DNA from: UBA6168 sp964643005
GTDB lineage: Bacteria > Bacteroidota > Bacteroidia > Chitinophagales > Saprospiraceae
Reading direction: 5' to 3'
DNA length: 64,000 nt
NCBI GenBank assembly: GCA_964643005.1
Contig: CAZXQI010000003.1
Coordinates: 1-64,000, forward strand
Part shown: piece after piece, positions 1 to 8,116 of the stretch
Layout of the letters: the number at the start of each line of letters is the position of its first letter
How positions within the stretch are numbered: position 1 is the first letter of the stretch
Position numbers and translations under genes: made by a program
The notes under the pieces: generated by a model
Database searches by the model: none
The model's input: only the letters and a program-made list of their open reading frames with translations
What the model was told of the DNA's origin: nothing

Positions 1-161
1 ATAGCGAATCCTTCTAATGAAGAAAGCAGGATTCTCCTCAGGGAGTTACCGATTGTCTGGCCAAAGCCAGGCTCTAATGGCTTGAACTCAAAGGTACCTT
101 CAAAATCATTTGCTTTTTGCATAAGGATTTTGTCAGGCTTCTGGAAATTTAAGATGCTCAT
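1..161 (-). CDS. rpoA: DNA-directed RNA polymerase subunit alpha, N-terminal part (cut by window edge)
   Basis: Reading leftward from an ATG at 161 gives 53 residues of the alpha-subunit N-terminal domain, beginning MSILNFQKPD and containing the family block PLEPGFGQTIGNSLRRILLS, which forms the dimerisation helix region. The alpha subunit nucleates assembly of RNA polymerase. The gene continues beyond base 1. It is the last gene of the alpha-operon order infA-rpmJ-rpsM-rpsK-rpsD-rpoA. A strong hairpin with a T-rich tail lies between it and rpsD, so its transcription may be partly uncoupled from the ribosomal protein genes. I saw no clear TAnnTTTG promoter in the 100 bases upstream. Confidence 0.95.
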   Translation of the reverse strand, partial: MSILNFQKPDKILMQKANDFEGTFEFKPLEPGFGQTIGNSLRRILLSSLEGFA

Positions 162-260
162 ATAATGAAGAAGTCTTTGAAAGGATGACGAATAAGGATT
201 GTTTTTCCCCGATGCTGGGTAAATCTACCCGTGTATGCTTAAGGCGGCTGATGATGGTAC

Positions 261-311
261 AGAAAACAAAAAATAGTTTGGCAGACAAACCTTCTAGTCT
301 GTCTGCCAAAC
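261..311 (-). terminator. Intrinsic terminator or attenuator between rpsD and rpoA
   Basis: A perfect 12-bp inverted repeat pairs 276-287 with 300-311 (GTTTGGCAGACA and its complement) around a 12-base loop. On the minus strand it is followed by TATTTTTTGTTTTC. It starts 10 bases after the rpsD stop codon, so it would end or reduce transcription before rpoA. Confidence 0.75.
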
Positions 312-320
312 AAGACACTA

Positions 321-932
321 TTACTTGGAATAAAGTTCAACGATCAATTGCTCGTTGATTTTCTCCGGTATTTGTTCCCTTTCTGGGTAGGACATGAAAA
401 CGCCTCTCATCATATCGGGGTTGAATTCCAACCATCCGAATTTTTTCACTTCAGTCTTCTTACCTATCTGTTCTTTGAGTAAATCCAGTTCTTTAGACTT
501 ACCTTTTACCTCAACGACATCGCCCGGGCGTAAATGGCAGGAAGGTATATTCGTCAAGACGCCGTTCACCACAATGTGGCGGTGACTGACTAACTGCCTG
601 GCCGCTTTTCGGGTGGGGGCAATACCTAATCTGAAAACGGTATTGTCAAGGCGCGCTTCTAGTAATTGGAGCAACACTGTACCCGTAACGCCGTGCTTTT
701 TACTAGCCTTTTCAAACATGTTTCTAAACTGGCGCTCCAGTACACCATAAGTGTATTTAGCCTTTTGCTTCTCTTTCAATTGGAGAGAATAGTCGGAGGC
801 CTGTTTGCGGCGGCGGGAGTTTCCGTGTTGTCCGGGTCCGTATTTTTTCTTATTAAATGCTTTGCTAAAGCCGAAAATTGGCTCGCCTAAGGCGCGAGCT
901 TTCTTTTGTTTTGGGCCGATGTATCTTGCCAT
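321..932 (-). CDS. rpsD: 30S ribosomal protein S4
   Basis: The 203-residue product is a full-length S4, the 16S rRNA-binding primary assembly protein. It opens MARYIGPKQKKARALGEPIF and carries the S4 RNA-binding domain in the second half (RLDNTVFRLGIAPTRKAARQ, then VSHRHIVVNG). It lies 54 bases downstream of rpsK in the alpha operon. In E. coli S4 represses its own operon by binding mRNA; whether that holds here is unknown. The terminator-like hairpin just downstream separates it from rpoA. Confidence 0.97.
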   Translation of the reverse strand: MARYIGPKQKKARALGEPIFGFSKAFNKKKYGPGQHGNSRRRKQASDYSLQLKEKQKAKYTYGVLERQFRNMFEKASKKHGVTGTVLLQLLEARLDNTVFRLGIAPTRKAARQLVSHRHIVVNGVLTNIPSCHLRPGDVVEVKGKSKELDLLKEQIGKKTEVKKFGWLEFNPDMMRGVFMSYPEREQIPEKINEQLIVELYSK

Positions 933-986
933 TACTAAAGTTTACATTTTATATATTGGAAAAACCAAAGTTGAATCGATCAACCA

Positions 987-1379
987 TTAAACCCTACGGC
1001 GTTTTGGAGGTCTGCAACCATTGTGCGGGATAGGAGTGATATCCCGTATTCTTGAAACTTTAACTCCTGCCTGGTCAATGGCTCTAATAGCCGCTTCTCT
1101 TCCAGAGCCTGGTCCTTTTACGAAAACCTCTACTGAGCGAAGTCCGGCATCGTAAGCAACTTTTGCAGCGTCGGTAGCTGCAACTTGGGCTGCGTACGGA
1201 GTGTTCTTCTTCGAACCTTTGAAGCCGCCTTTTCCTGCAGACCCCCAACTTACGACGTCTCCTTTCTTATTCGTTAGAGAAACGATGATATTGTTGAAAG
1301 TAGCTTGAATGTAAGCAAAGCCTTCTGGTTCTACTTTGACTTTACGTTTTACTTTAACCTTGGATTTTACCTTTGCCAT
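987..1379 (-). CDS. rpsK: 30S ribosomal protein S11
   Basis: The 130-residue protein has the S11 core: YIQATFNNIIVSLTNKKGDV, the KGSKKNTPYAAQ block and the C-terminal DITPIPHNGCRPPKRRRV that contacts 16S rRNA at the platform. The N-terminus is lysine-rich (MAKVKSKVKVKRKVKVEPEG), a short basic extension. It sits between rpsM and rpsD in the alpha operon with a 73-base gap to rpsM. Confidence 0.97.
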   Translation of the reverse strand: MAKVKSKVKVKRKVKVEPEGFAYIQATFNNIIVSLTNKKGDVVSWGSAGKGGFKGSKKNTPYAAQVAATDAAKVAYDAGLRSVEVFVKGPGSGREAAIRAIDQAGVKVSRIRDITPIPHNGCRPPKRRRV

Positions 1380-1452
1380 TGCGTCTTGATAATTGGATAA
1401 ATCACTTTTGCTTTCGGGTTAGGTGTATTGCATGCACCAAACCGAAAGTTTA

Positions 1453-1833
1453 TTACTTCTTAGCAGCCAATTTTTTGTTGGCGACTGTTTTACGTCTTCC
1501 TTTTCTGGTTCTCGCATTGGTGCGGGTGCGCTGTCCTCTCAGGGGAAGTCCTTTACGATGGCGCAAACCACGGTAACAGGCGATGTCCATCAGGCGTTTG
1601 ACGCTCATCTGCACCTCAGAGCGCAACTCTCCTTCCACCTTATAATCTCTTTGGATTATCTGGGAGATAGCGCGGATGTTTTCTTCTGTCCAGTCTTGGA
1701 CTTTTGTATTTTCGTCAATACCGGCGCTTTCCAGAATTTCCTTAGCTCTGGAGCTTCCGATTCCAAAAATATAGGTCAATCCGATAACGCCTCTTTTATT
1801 TTTCGGTAAATCAATACCAGCAATACGAGCCAT
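1453..1833 (-). CDS. rpsM: 30S ribosomal protein S13
   Basis: The 126-residue protein begins MARIAGIDLPKNKRGVIGLT and has the H2TH-type helical domain followed by the basic C-terminal tail (RGLRHRKGLPLRGQRTRTNA) that reaches the decoding region and the P-site tRNA. Length and order match the family. It follows rpmJ by about 60 bases in the alpha operon. Confidence 0.97.
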   Translation of the reverse strand: MARIAGIDLPKNKRGVIGLTYIFGIGSSRAKEILESAGIDENTKVQDWTEENIRAISQIIQRDYKVEGELRSEVQMSVKRLMDIACYRGLRHRKGLPLRGQRTRTNARTRKGRRKTVANKKLAAKK

Positions 1834-1893
1834 ACTTATTAATTTTCAATTTTAACAACCAATGCTAAACATGACAAAGCGCCAAAGGATTCC

Positions 1894-2010
1894 TTATCCC
1901 TGGCGTTGTTTGAACTTGGGGTTCTTTTTGTTAATGATGTAAACCTTTCCTTTCCTCCTTACGATCTTACAATCCACTGAACGCTTCTTAACTGAAGTTC
2001 TAACTTTCAT
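1894..2010 (-). CDS. rpmJ: 50S ribosomal protein L36, zinc-site-less form
   Basis: A 38-codon gene runs from ATG at 2010 to TAA at 1894-1896, between infA and rpsM. The product starts MKVRTSVKKRSVDC and ends NPKFKQRQG. Zinc-binding L36 has Cys11, Cys14, Cys27 and His33. Here only Cys14 remains; the other positions are Ser11, Asn27 and Phe33. The zinc ribbon is therefore almost certainly not metal-bound (the C-minus type known from many bacteria). The gene is easily missed because of its size. Confidence 0.95.
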   Translation of the reverse strand: MKVRTSVKKRSVDCKIVRRKGKVYIINKKNPKFKQRQG

Positions 2011-2037
2011 GATTATTCAGTATTAAAGTTTAAAAAA

Positions 2038-2256
2038 TTACTTGTACCTATAAATTATCCTACCCCGAGTTAAATCATAAGGAGACATTTCCACTGACAC
2101 TTTGTCGCCGGGGAGGATTCGGATGTAGTGCATCCTCATTTTTCCTGAAATGGTAGCGATAATCACGTGGTTATTCTCCAAACGAACCCTAAACATAGCA
2201 TTCGACAACGCTTCTTCTATCATTCCATCTTGTTTAATTAAATCTTGTTTAGCCAT
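2038..2256 (-). CDS. infA: Translation initiation factor IF-1
   Basis: The 72-residue protein starting MAKQDLIKQDGMIEEALSNA is a complete IF-1, a single OB-fold that binds the 30S A site with IF-2 and IF-3. An in-frame upstream start at 2286 would place the first codons inside the TAnnTTTG promoter at 2276-2283, so the ATG at 2256 is the start. The leader is predicted to be only about 14 bases. It heads the infA-rpmJ-rpsM-rpsK-rpsD transcription unit. Confidence 0.97.
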   Translation of the reverse strand: MAKQDLIKQDGMIEEALSNAMFRVRLENNHVIIATISGKMRMHYIRILPGDKVSVEMSPYDLTRGRIIYRYK

Positions 2257-2275
2257 GCTTTTAAAATTCGGAGCG

Positions 2276-2305
2276 CAAAGATACAAAAATGAATAAAAGT
2301 TTCAC
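2276..2305 (-). promoter_or_regulatory. Promoter of infA and the alpha operon
   Basis: On the minus strand TATCTTTG (2283 to 2276) matches the Bacteroidota -7 element TAnnTTTG. GTG at 2305-2303, 19 bases upstream, approximates the -33 TTG. The bases right after the -7 box (CGCTC) are shared with the rpsL promoter. It gives the alpha-operon genes their own start separate from map and secY. Confidence 0.7.
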
Positions 2306-2357
2306 CTTTAGAATAAAATATTTAAAGGCTTAAAAAAATTGTAGATTTTCCGCTTAT

Positions 2358-3185
2358 TTAGGAGAGTTCTGCCAACTCTTCCAGCAATTCTACACTTCTC
2401 AACTCTGGGTTTCCCAGAATAGCCGTTTCTACTATTTGGTGATTCGACAGAATATCGGCTTTGTCTTTTCGGACTGCTATTGTATGCTCGTAATGCGCCG
2501 AAGGGGTTTTGTCTCTGGTGGAGATAGTCCAGCCATCCGAGCTTTGTTTAATTTCTCTTCTTCCCAAATTTATCATGGGTTCAATGGCGATGACGAGGCC
2601 TTCTTTTAAAACAATCCCATTCCCTCTCTTTCCATAATTGGGAACTTCCGGATCTTCGTGCAAAGACTTTCCGACGCCATGTCCTACCAATTCGCGCACT
2701 ACGGAATAACCGTGAACTTTTTCCGTAAAGTTCTGAATGGCAAAACTGATGTCTCCAAGTCTTTTTCCGTGTACCGCCTGCTCAATGCCTAAGTAAAGAG
2801 AAGTCTTGGTGGTACGGAGAAGTTGCATCGTCTTTTCATTGACTTCTCCAATTGGGAAAGTATAGGCTGCGTCTCCATAGTAGTCGTTCAACAGCACGCC
2901 GCAATCCACCGACACTACATCGCCGTCGCGAAATTCATCCTTGCTCGGGATTCCATGAACAACTACTTCATTTTTTGAAATGCAAAGCGTAGCGGGGAAG
3001 CCTCTGTATCCCTTAAAAGCAGGGACGGCGCAGTGATCCCTAATCAGCTCTTCTGCTTCTCTATCCAATTGCTCGGCGGTCATACCCGGTCGAATGTTTT
3101 TACCAGCGTATTCCAAGACCTTGCTAACTAACAGGCAAGCTTCTCGAATGAGTTCAATTTCTTCATCCGTTTTATAATATATCAT
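2358..3185 (-). CDS. map: Type I methionine aminopeptidase
   Basis: The 275-residue cytoplasmic metalloprotease removes the initiator methionine from new proteins. The five metal ligands can be read: two Asp in VSVDCGVLLNDYYGDAAYTF, His in LVGHGVGKSLHEDPEVPNYG, Glu in AIEPMINLG and Glu in HYEHTIAV. The length is a little above the 250-265 usual for type Ia. It lies between secY and infA as in many spc operons; adk, often present at this point in other phyla, is missing. A 270-base gap with a hairpin separates it from secY. Confidence 0.96.
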   Translation of the reverse strand: MIYYKTDEEIELIREACLLVSKVLEYAGKNIRPGMTAEQLDREAEELIRDHCAVPAFKGYRGFPATLCISKNEVVVHGIPSKDEFRDGDVVSVDCGVLLNDYYGDAAYTFPIGEVNEKTMQLLRTTKTSLYLGIEQAVHGKRLGDISFAIQNFTEKVHGYSVVRELVGHGVGKSLHEDPEVPNYGKRGNGIVLKEGLVIAIEPMINLGRREIKQSSDGWTISTRDKTPSAHYEHTIAVRKDKADILSNHQIVETAILGNPELRSVELLEELAELS

Positions 3186-3299
3186 CCTTGTATTGGATTA
3201 TTGACTTAGACCTTCCAAGTAGCACTTTAAAAATTAGCCTTTATTCTTCTCAATAGCATCCGGGGAGAATCAAAGCGAATAGAATGTCATATAGAAGGC

Positions 3300-3373
3300 G
3301 TTAAAACAAGAATGCTACGAGGCATCTCCGAGCTTCTCTAAACTAAGAAGAAGTTTTTGATTGCTTCGTAGCA
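3300..3373 (-). terminator. Hairpin downstream of secY, possible terminator
   Basis: Imperfect inverted repeat: 3313-3324 (TGCTACGAGGCA) pairs with 3362-3373 (TGCTTCGTAGCA) with one wobble. A smaller helix can form in the loop. On the minus strand the hairpin is followed by TTCTTGTTTTAA, a weak T tract. It lies in the 270-base secY-map gap, where I see no gene, and could terminate or pause transcription before map. Confidence 0.45.
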
Positions 3374-3455
3374 CTAATGGCTTAAACAGGTGCTTTTTCA
3401 GGCTTGTCAGGCGACGCTTTAACCCAAACAACTGCGTCTGGAAGATAGTTTTGAA

Positions 3456-4832
3456 TTACATTCCCGACCCAATTCCCTGCATCCTCGACCTGCCCTGGAT
3501 TCTTCCGGATTTAACCAAGCCGTCATATCTGCGCATCAAAAGATGGCTTTCAATCTGCTGTAGCGTATCCAGAATAACGGCAACGCCGATCAGAATGGAA
3601 GTTCCGCCAAAGAAAGCTGCAAAAGCGGCATTTACTCCAAAGAGAACTGCAATTCCAGGAATGACAGCGATGAGGCCGAGGAAAATAGAACCTGGTAAAG
3701 TAACCTTGGTCGTAACGGCGTCTATGAAATCAGCCGTCGGTTTTCCTGGTTTAATCCCTGGGATAAAAGCATTTTGACGCTTAAGGTATTCCGCATACTG
3801 AGTTGGGTTCACGATTAAGGCTGTATAGACATACGTAAAGCCAACCACCAGTAAGAAGATAATTAAAGAAGAAGTGAACGAATAAGGGTTAATCAATTCT
3901 TTAAGAATACCGGTAGGAGCGCCATCTGCTCCGGCGCTACCTGCAAACTGAGCGATAGTCGCCGGCACGAACATCAAGGCTTGAGCAAAAATGATAGGCA
4001 TCACCCCGGCGGCATTCACTTTTACAGGAATATAATCCCTGACCCCTGCTGCCGGCAAAACCGTATTTCCGCGCTGCACCATGTGTTTGGCAAACTGGAT
4101 AGGAATCTTTCTGACTCCCTGAATAACTAAAACAACGGCAACTATTACGGCTGCCAATATTGAAAATTCAAGCATTAGCCTAAACAGGCCTCCTCCTCCG
4201 GCATTCATCTGGAGCGTAATCTCTGCCAGGAACGATTGAGGAGCTCTTGAAATAATACCTATCGTAATCAAAAGAGAAGCGCCGTTGCCAATTCCCTTAT
4301 CTGTGATTTTTTCGCCCAGCCACATGGCAAAGATGGTACCTGCCGATAGAATGATGGTGCTGGACAACCAGAATACGCCCCTCGGCATAGAGCCGTCAAT
4401 TGCGCCTGGTAGGGAATTGAGATAAGTAAGGTAACCGCCGCCTTGAACAAGGGTAATGGCTACCGTCAGTAAACGGGTAATCTGATTTAATTTTTTTCTG
4501 CCGCTTTCGCCTTCTCTCTGCTGTAAACGCTGGAAATACGGCATGGCGAAACCCAACAATTGCACGATGATGGAAGCGGTAATGTAGGGCATAATCCCCA
4601 GCGCCATAACAGACGCATTCTCAAAAGCGCCACCAGTAAAGAGGTTAACAAGCCCTAAAAGGTCGCTGGCGCCACCTGAAGATTGCCTGTCTAAGGCGTT
4701 TGGTATTACGCCGGGTAATACCACAAAAGATCCAAGACGGAAAAAGAAAAGGAAAAGTAAAGTCCAGCCAATGCGCTCTCTTAATTCCTTGATTTTCCAG
4801 ATATTCTGGATAGTCGTAAAAAATTTTTTCAT
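3456..4832 (-). CDS. secY: Protein translocase subunit SecY
   Basis: The 458-residue product is the channel-forming subunit of the Sec translocon in the inner membrane. About ten hydrophobic segments can be read, beginning with RIGWTLLFLFFFRLGSFVVL. The plug and pore region AFENASVMALGIMPYITASI and the cytoplasmic loop RRYDGLVKSGRI near the C-terminus are typical. It follows rplO in the spc order with a 112-base gap that holds an 8-bp hairpin just before the start codon. Confidence 0.97.
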   Translation of the reverse strand: MKKFFTTIQNIWKIKELRERIGWTLLFLFFFRLGSFVVLPGVIPNALDRQSSGGASDLLGLVNLFTGGAFENASVMALGIMPYITASIIVQLLGFAMPYFQRLQQREGESGRKKLNQITRLLTVAITLVQGGGYLTYLNSLPGAIDGSMPRGVFWLSSTIILSAGTIFAMWLGEKITDKGIGNGASLLITIGIISRAPQSFLAEITLQMNAGGGGLFRLMLEFSILAAVIVAVVLVIQGVRKIPIQFAKHMVQRGNTVLPAAGVRDYIPVKVNAAGVMPIIFAQALMFVPATIAQFAGSAGADGAPTGILKELINPYSFTSSLIIFLLVVGFTYVYTALIVNPTQYAEYLKRQNAFIPGIKPGKPTADFIDAVTTKVTLPGSIFLGLIAVIPGIAVLFGVNAAFAAFFGGTSILIGVAVILDTLQQIESHLLMRRYDGLVKSGRIQGRSRMQGIGSGM

Positions 4833-4854
4833 CGGAAATTCTTGATAGTCTCAA

Positions 4855-4873
4855 TCACCTGAATGTCAGGTGA
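4855..4873. promoter_or_regulatory. 8-bp hairpin in the secY leader
   Basis: TCACCTGA (4855-4862) and TCAGGTGA (4866-4873) form a perfect 8-bp stem with a three-base loop. It lies 23 bases ahead of the secY ATG in the mRNA. There is no T tract, so this is not a classical terminator; a role in secY translation is possible but unproven. Confidence 0.35.
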
Positions 4874-4944
4874 AATTTACGGCAGTTGTTGTTTTTGGGA
4901 AAACTACAAAGCAGTTAACCAGCCTATTGGCTATCTTAACAACA

Positions 4945-5391
4945 TCAAACCAAATTAATACTCCCGCCTTTTTCCTCGATAGCTTGTTTAGCAGATGCCG
5001 ATATGGCATGAGCCGAGATACTTACACTACTATTAATCTCGCCTCTTCCCAAGATTTTGATGCGATCGCTTTTACTGATAATGCCGTTGGCATGTAGAGA
5101 CTCCGGAGTAATGGTCGTAGTCTTAAATTTCTCAACTATCTGTTGTATCCTGTCAAGATTAATGCCTACGTATTCAATTCTATTCGGGTTTTTAAAGCCA
5201 CGCTTGGGGAGCCTGCGCTGCATAGGAGTTTGGCCTCCCTCAAAGCCGCGCTTCTGCTTGTCGCCAGAGCGGGATTGAGCGCCTTTGTGGCCGCGACCGG
5301 CAGTGCCTCCCCACCCAGAGCCTTCTCCTCTTGCTATTCTTTTTACTTTATGAACCGAACCTTTCGCAGGTTTAAGGTTGTGAAGTTCCAT
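4945..5391 (-). CDS. rplO: 50S ribosomal protein L15
   Basis: The 148-residue protein starts MELHNLKPAKGSVHKVKRIA and has the glycine/arginine-rich N-terminal half (GEGSGWGGTAGRGHKGAQSR) that threads through 23S rRNA. The globular C-terminal half ends in IEEKGGSINLV. Size and position between rpmD and secY are standard. Confidence 0.97.
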   Translation of the reverse strand: MELHNLKPAKGSVHKVKRIARGEGSGWGGTAGRGHKGAQSRSGDKQKRGFEGGQTPMQRRLPKRGFKNPNRIEYVGINLDRIQQIVEKFKTTTITPESLHANGIISKSDRIKILGRGEINSSVSISAHAISASAKQAIEEKGGSINLV

Positions 5392-5476
5392 GGTTGAAAC
5401 AAGTTTGACCTAAGCTAATTAAATTGAAAAGAAAGAAACTAAGCCTCCGTTTCTTTCTACTTCTATTTACTAAGAA

Positions 5477-5656
5477 TTAGGCATTTTCTACTTTAACGAG
5501 ATGTTGCACTTTGGCAACCATTCCCAATATCTGGGGCGTAGCAACATGCACTACACTCTGGTTCATCTTCCGGATACCCAGCGCCCTGATCGTGTCTTTC
5601 TGGCGCTTAGGACGGTCAATGATGCTTTTTATCTGTGTTATTTTAATCTTTTCCAT
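5477..5656 (-). CDS. rpmD: 50S ribosomal protein L30
   Basis: The 59-residue product starts MEKIKITQIKSIIDRPKRQK and contains the L30 ferredoxin-like fold block IRALGIRKMNQSVVH. A longer in-frame reading exists upstream, but this ATG gives the usual family length of about 60 and the usual N-terminus. It lies between rpsE and rplO. Confidence 0.95.
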   Translation of the reverse strand: MEKIKITQIKSIIDRPKRQKDTIRALGIRKMNQSVVHVATPQILGMVAKVQHLVKVENA

Positions 5657-5708
5657 TTTAAAACTTATTGCAGATTTCAAGTTCAATCTAAGTTTTCCAA
5701 CTATCTGT

Positions 5709-6227
5709 TTAGCCGTTAAAAACCTTGTCGAGGCTTATATTGCGCTGCTTAGCAACCTGTAAAGGGCTACGTAGCTTAGAGAGAGCGTCAATAGTGGCTT
5801 TTACAACATTATGAGGGTTGGAAGAGCCCATAGATTTTGCCAACACGTTATTCACGCCTGCAATTTCAAGGACAGCTCTCATGGCGCCTCCTGCAATAAC
5901 GCCGGTACCATCGGCAGCTGGGCGTATCAGAACGCGTCCTCCGCCATACTTCCCTTTTTGTTCGTGGGGGATAGTGCCTTTCAACACGGGAACTCTTATC
6001 ATGTTTTTCTTTGCTTCTGCGGTAGCTTTAGCAATGGCTTCCGACACTTCGCGAGCTTTACCCAGCCCATGTCCTACTCCTCCATTTCCATCTCCAACGA
6101 CGACAACTGCTGCAAAACTAAAGGTACGACCTCCCTTAGTAACCTTAGCTACCCTATTGAGGTGAACCATTTTGTCCTTTATTTCCGTATCTACGGCTTT
6201 TTCCCTACGAACGTTACTATTTGCCAT
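5709..6227 (-). CDS. rpsE: 30S ribosomal protein S5
   Basis: The 172-residue protein has the double-stranded RNA-binding-like N-domain (LNRVAKVTKGGRTFSFAAVV, GVGHGLGKAREVSEAI) and the C-terminal domain with IRPAADGTGVIAGGAMRAVL and GSSNPHNVVKATIDAL. S5 sits near the mRNA entry and decoding sites and affects fidelity. It follows rplR by about 44 bases. Confidence 0.97.
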   Translation of the reverse strand: MANSNVRREKAVDTEIKDKMVHLNRVAKVTKGGRTFSFAAVVVVGDGNGGVGHGLGKAREVSEAIAKATAEAKKNMIRVPVLKGTIPHEQKGKYGGGRVLIRPAADGTGVIAGGAMRAVLEIAGVNNVLAKSMGSSNPHNVVKATIDALSKLRSPLQVAKQRNISLDKVFNG

Positions 6228-6271
6228 TTAAAAATTTATTTGAAATCCTCTAATGAAGATAAATCATCAGC

Positions 6272-6628
6272 TTAGAATATTAATCCTCCTTCTCTGGCGC
6301 CTTCGGCCAGCGCTTTAACTCTGCCGTGATACAAATATCCGGCTCTGTCAAAAACTACCGAGTTGACGTTGGCGGCTGAAGCTCTTTCTGCGATTAATTT
6401 GCCTACCTGTCTGGCCTGATCTACCTTAGAAAGACCTGCTGTCTGACTGGCGGCGTCGTTTGAAGAAGCAGCTACAATGGTGTGGCCTTTGCGATCGTCT
6501 ATAATTTGACAATAGATGCCCTTATTACTTCTGAAAACGCTTAACCGCGGCCGTTCTGCCGTGCCTTTTATCGTCTTCCGAATGCGGAAATGGATTTTTT
6601 GCCTTCTTTGTTCTTTACGGAATTTCAT
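6272..6628 (-). CDS. rplR: 50S ribosomal protein L18
   Basis: The 118-residue 5S rRNA-binding protein contains RPRLSVFRSNKGIYCQIIDD and ends with the family signature VVFDRAGYLYHGRVKALAEG ahead of AREGGLIF. Length is standard. It lies between rplF and rpsE. Confidence 0.97.
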   Translation of the reverse strand: MKFRKEQRRQKIHFRIRKTIKGTAERPRLSVFRSNKGIYCQIIDDRKGHTIVAASSNDAASQTAGLSKVDQARQVGKLIAERASAANVNSVVFDRAGYLYHGRVKALAEGAREGGLIF

Positions 6629-6702
6629 TATCCTTAGAGTTTCTACCTTAGTGTAGGAAGCAGTGGTTCCAACCCAAGATACCTATTGATTCAATTTATT
6701 GA

Positions 6703-7260
6703 TTACTTCTTAGCAGCAGCCTTGCCAGCCTTGCGTCTGACTTCCTCGCCAACAAACCTGATACCCTTTCCTTTGTACGGCTCCGGCTTGCGGAATGAGC
6801 GAATCTTTGCGGCAATCTGTCCAATCAGTTCTTTGTCGGCGCTTTCTAAGCGAACAATTGGGTTCTTACCTTTTTCCTGAGAAGCGGTGACCTTGACTTC
6901 GTCCGGTACATAGAACATGACAGGGTGAGAATACCCCAGGGTCAGTTCTAACAATTGTCCCGTATTAGAAGCGCGGTATCCGACGCCCACTAACTCCAAT
7001 TCTTTTACAAAACCATTGGAGACGCCTTCCACCATATTGTTGACCAAGGATCTATAAAGGCCGTGTAGCGATCGGTGGCGCTTTTGGTCTGTAGGGCGCT
7101 CCAGATTAATCTCTCCGTCTTCAACGGCGATCTTAATATCTGGATCTATCTGTTGAAGCAACTCGCCTTTCGGTCCCTTTACTTTTACTAAGTTGGTATT
7201 GCTGACATTCACAGTCACGTTTGAGGGAACCTGTATTGGCATTTTTCCTATCCGGGACAT
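6703..7260 (-). CDS. rplF: 50S ribosomal protein L6
   Basis: The 185-residue protein has two L6 repeats and the C-terminal signature PEPYKGKGIRFVGEEVRRKA GKA, which lies at the GTPase-factor binding region of the large subunit. It begins MSRIGKMPIQVPSNVTVNVS. Size and place between rpsH and rplR are normal. Confidence 0.97.
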   Translation of the reverse strand: MSRIGKMPIQVPSNVTVNVSNTNLVKVKGPKGELLQQIDPDIKIAVEDGEINLERPTDQKRHRSLHGLYRSLVNNMVEGVSNGFVKELELVGVGYRASNTGQLLELTLGYSHPVMFYVPDEVKVTASQEKGKNPIVRLESADKELIGQIAAKIRSFRKPEPYKGKGIRFVGEEVRRKAGKAAAKK

Positions 7261-7284
7261 GGCTATAATTTTTGAAAATTCAAA

Positions 7285-7689
7285 TTAAGATATATAACAC
7301 AGTATCTCTCCTCCAACATGTTCACTTCTGGCTTGCTTGTCCGTCATGATACCTTTTGAAGTAGAGATAATTGCAATGCCAAGGCCGTTGATCACTCTCG
7401 GCAACTCATTTACTTTGCGGTACTGTCTAAGTCCTGGCTTGCTAATCCGAGTCAGTTCCCTGATAATCGGCTTCTTTGTGATAGGGTCATATTTAAGTGC
7501 AATTTTAATTACACCACTTTTTCCCGCTTCATCATCGAATTTGTATTTGAGGACGTACCCATTCTCATACAGAATTTCGGTAATCGCCTTTTTCTCTTTC
7601 GATGCGGGGATTTCGACTACACGGTGACCTGCCTGCTGTGCATTGCGTATGCGGGTCAAAAAGTCAGCTATTGAATCCGTTACTACCAT
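7285..7689 (-). CDS. rpsH: 30S ribosomal protein S8
   Basis: The 134-residue protein starts MVVTDSIADFLTRIRNAQQA and ends with STSKGIMTDKQARSEHVGGE ILCYIS, the conserved S8 C-terminus that binds the central domain of 16S rRNA. In E. coli S8 represses the spc operon; no site is evident here. It lies between rpsN and rplF. Confidence 0.97.
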   Translation of the reverse strand: MVVTDSIADFLTRIRNAQQAGHRVVEIPASKEKKAITEILYENGYVLKYKFDDEAGKSGVIKIALKYDPITKKPIIRELTRISKPGLRQYRKVNELPRVINGLGIAIISTSKGIMTDKQARSEHVGGEILCYIS

Positions 7690-7793
7690 TTTGAAAAATT
7701 ATCAGACTGAATTTGGTTGTCACAGTGTCGCTTTCATGCTGTCATTCATTTAAAAACTTCTTGAAAACTCACTGTCTAAAAACCATCAATAAA

Positions 7794-8063
7794 TTACCAA
7801 CTTGCTTTTGTCACGCCAGGGATTTTGCCTTCCAGCGCCATTTCGCGAAACTTAACGCGGCAGAGGCCAAATTTCCTTATGTACCCTTTTGGTCTGCCTG
7901 TCAATCTGCAACGATTATGCAGGCGCACAGGAAGGGCGTTGCGAGGGAGTTTGTCCAATGCTTCATAGTCGCCGGCTTCTTTGAGTTTCTTTCTCAATTC
8001 AGCATACTGGGCAACCATTTTTCTCCGCTTAACTTCTCTGGCTACGATTGATTTTCTTGCCAT
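7794..8063 (-). CDS. rpsN: 30S ribosomal protein S14
   Basis: The 89-residue protein is the longer S14 form without the CxxC zinc finger. It begins MARKSIVAREVKRRKMVAQY and carries RCRLTGRPKGYIRKFGLCRV KFREMA. The two cysteines are too far apart for the zinc-type motif. It lies between rplE and rpsH. Confidence 0.96.
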   Translation of the reverse strand: MARKSIVAREVKRRKMVAQYAELRKKLKEAGDYEALDKLPRNALPVRLHNRCRLTGRPKGYIRKFGLCRVKFREMALEGKIPGVTKASW

Positions 8064-8116
8064 TGTATTTTTTTGTTTAACAAGAAGCCCATAAAATATC
8101 GGGCTGCTAATTAGCT

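Noticed and set aside
2257..2286. Longer N-terminus for IF-1
   Set aside because: It would translate through the promoter -7 box; the family start is MAKQDL at 2256.
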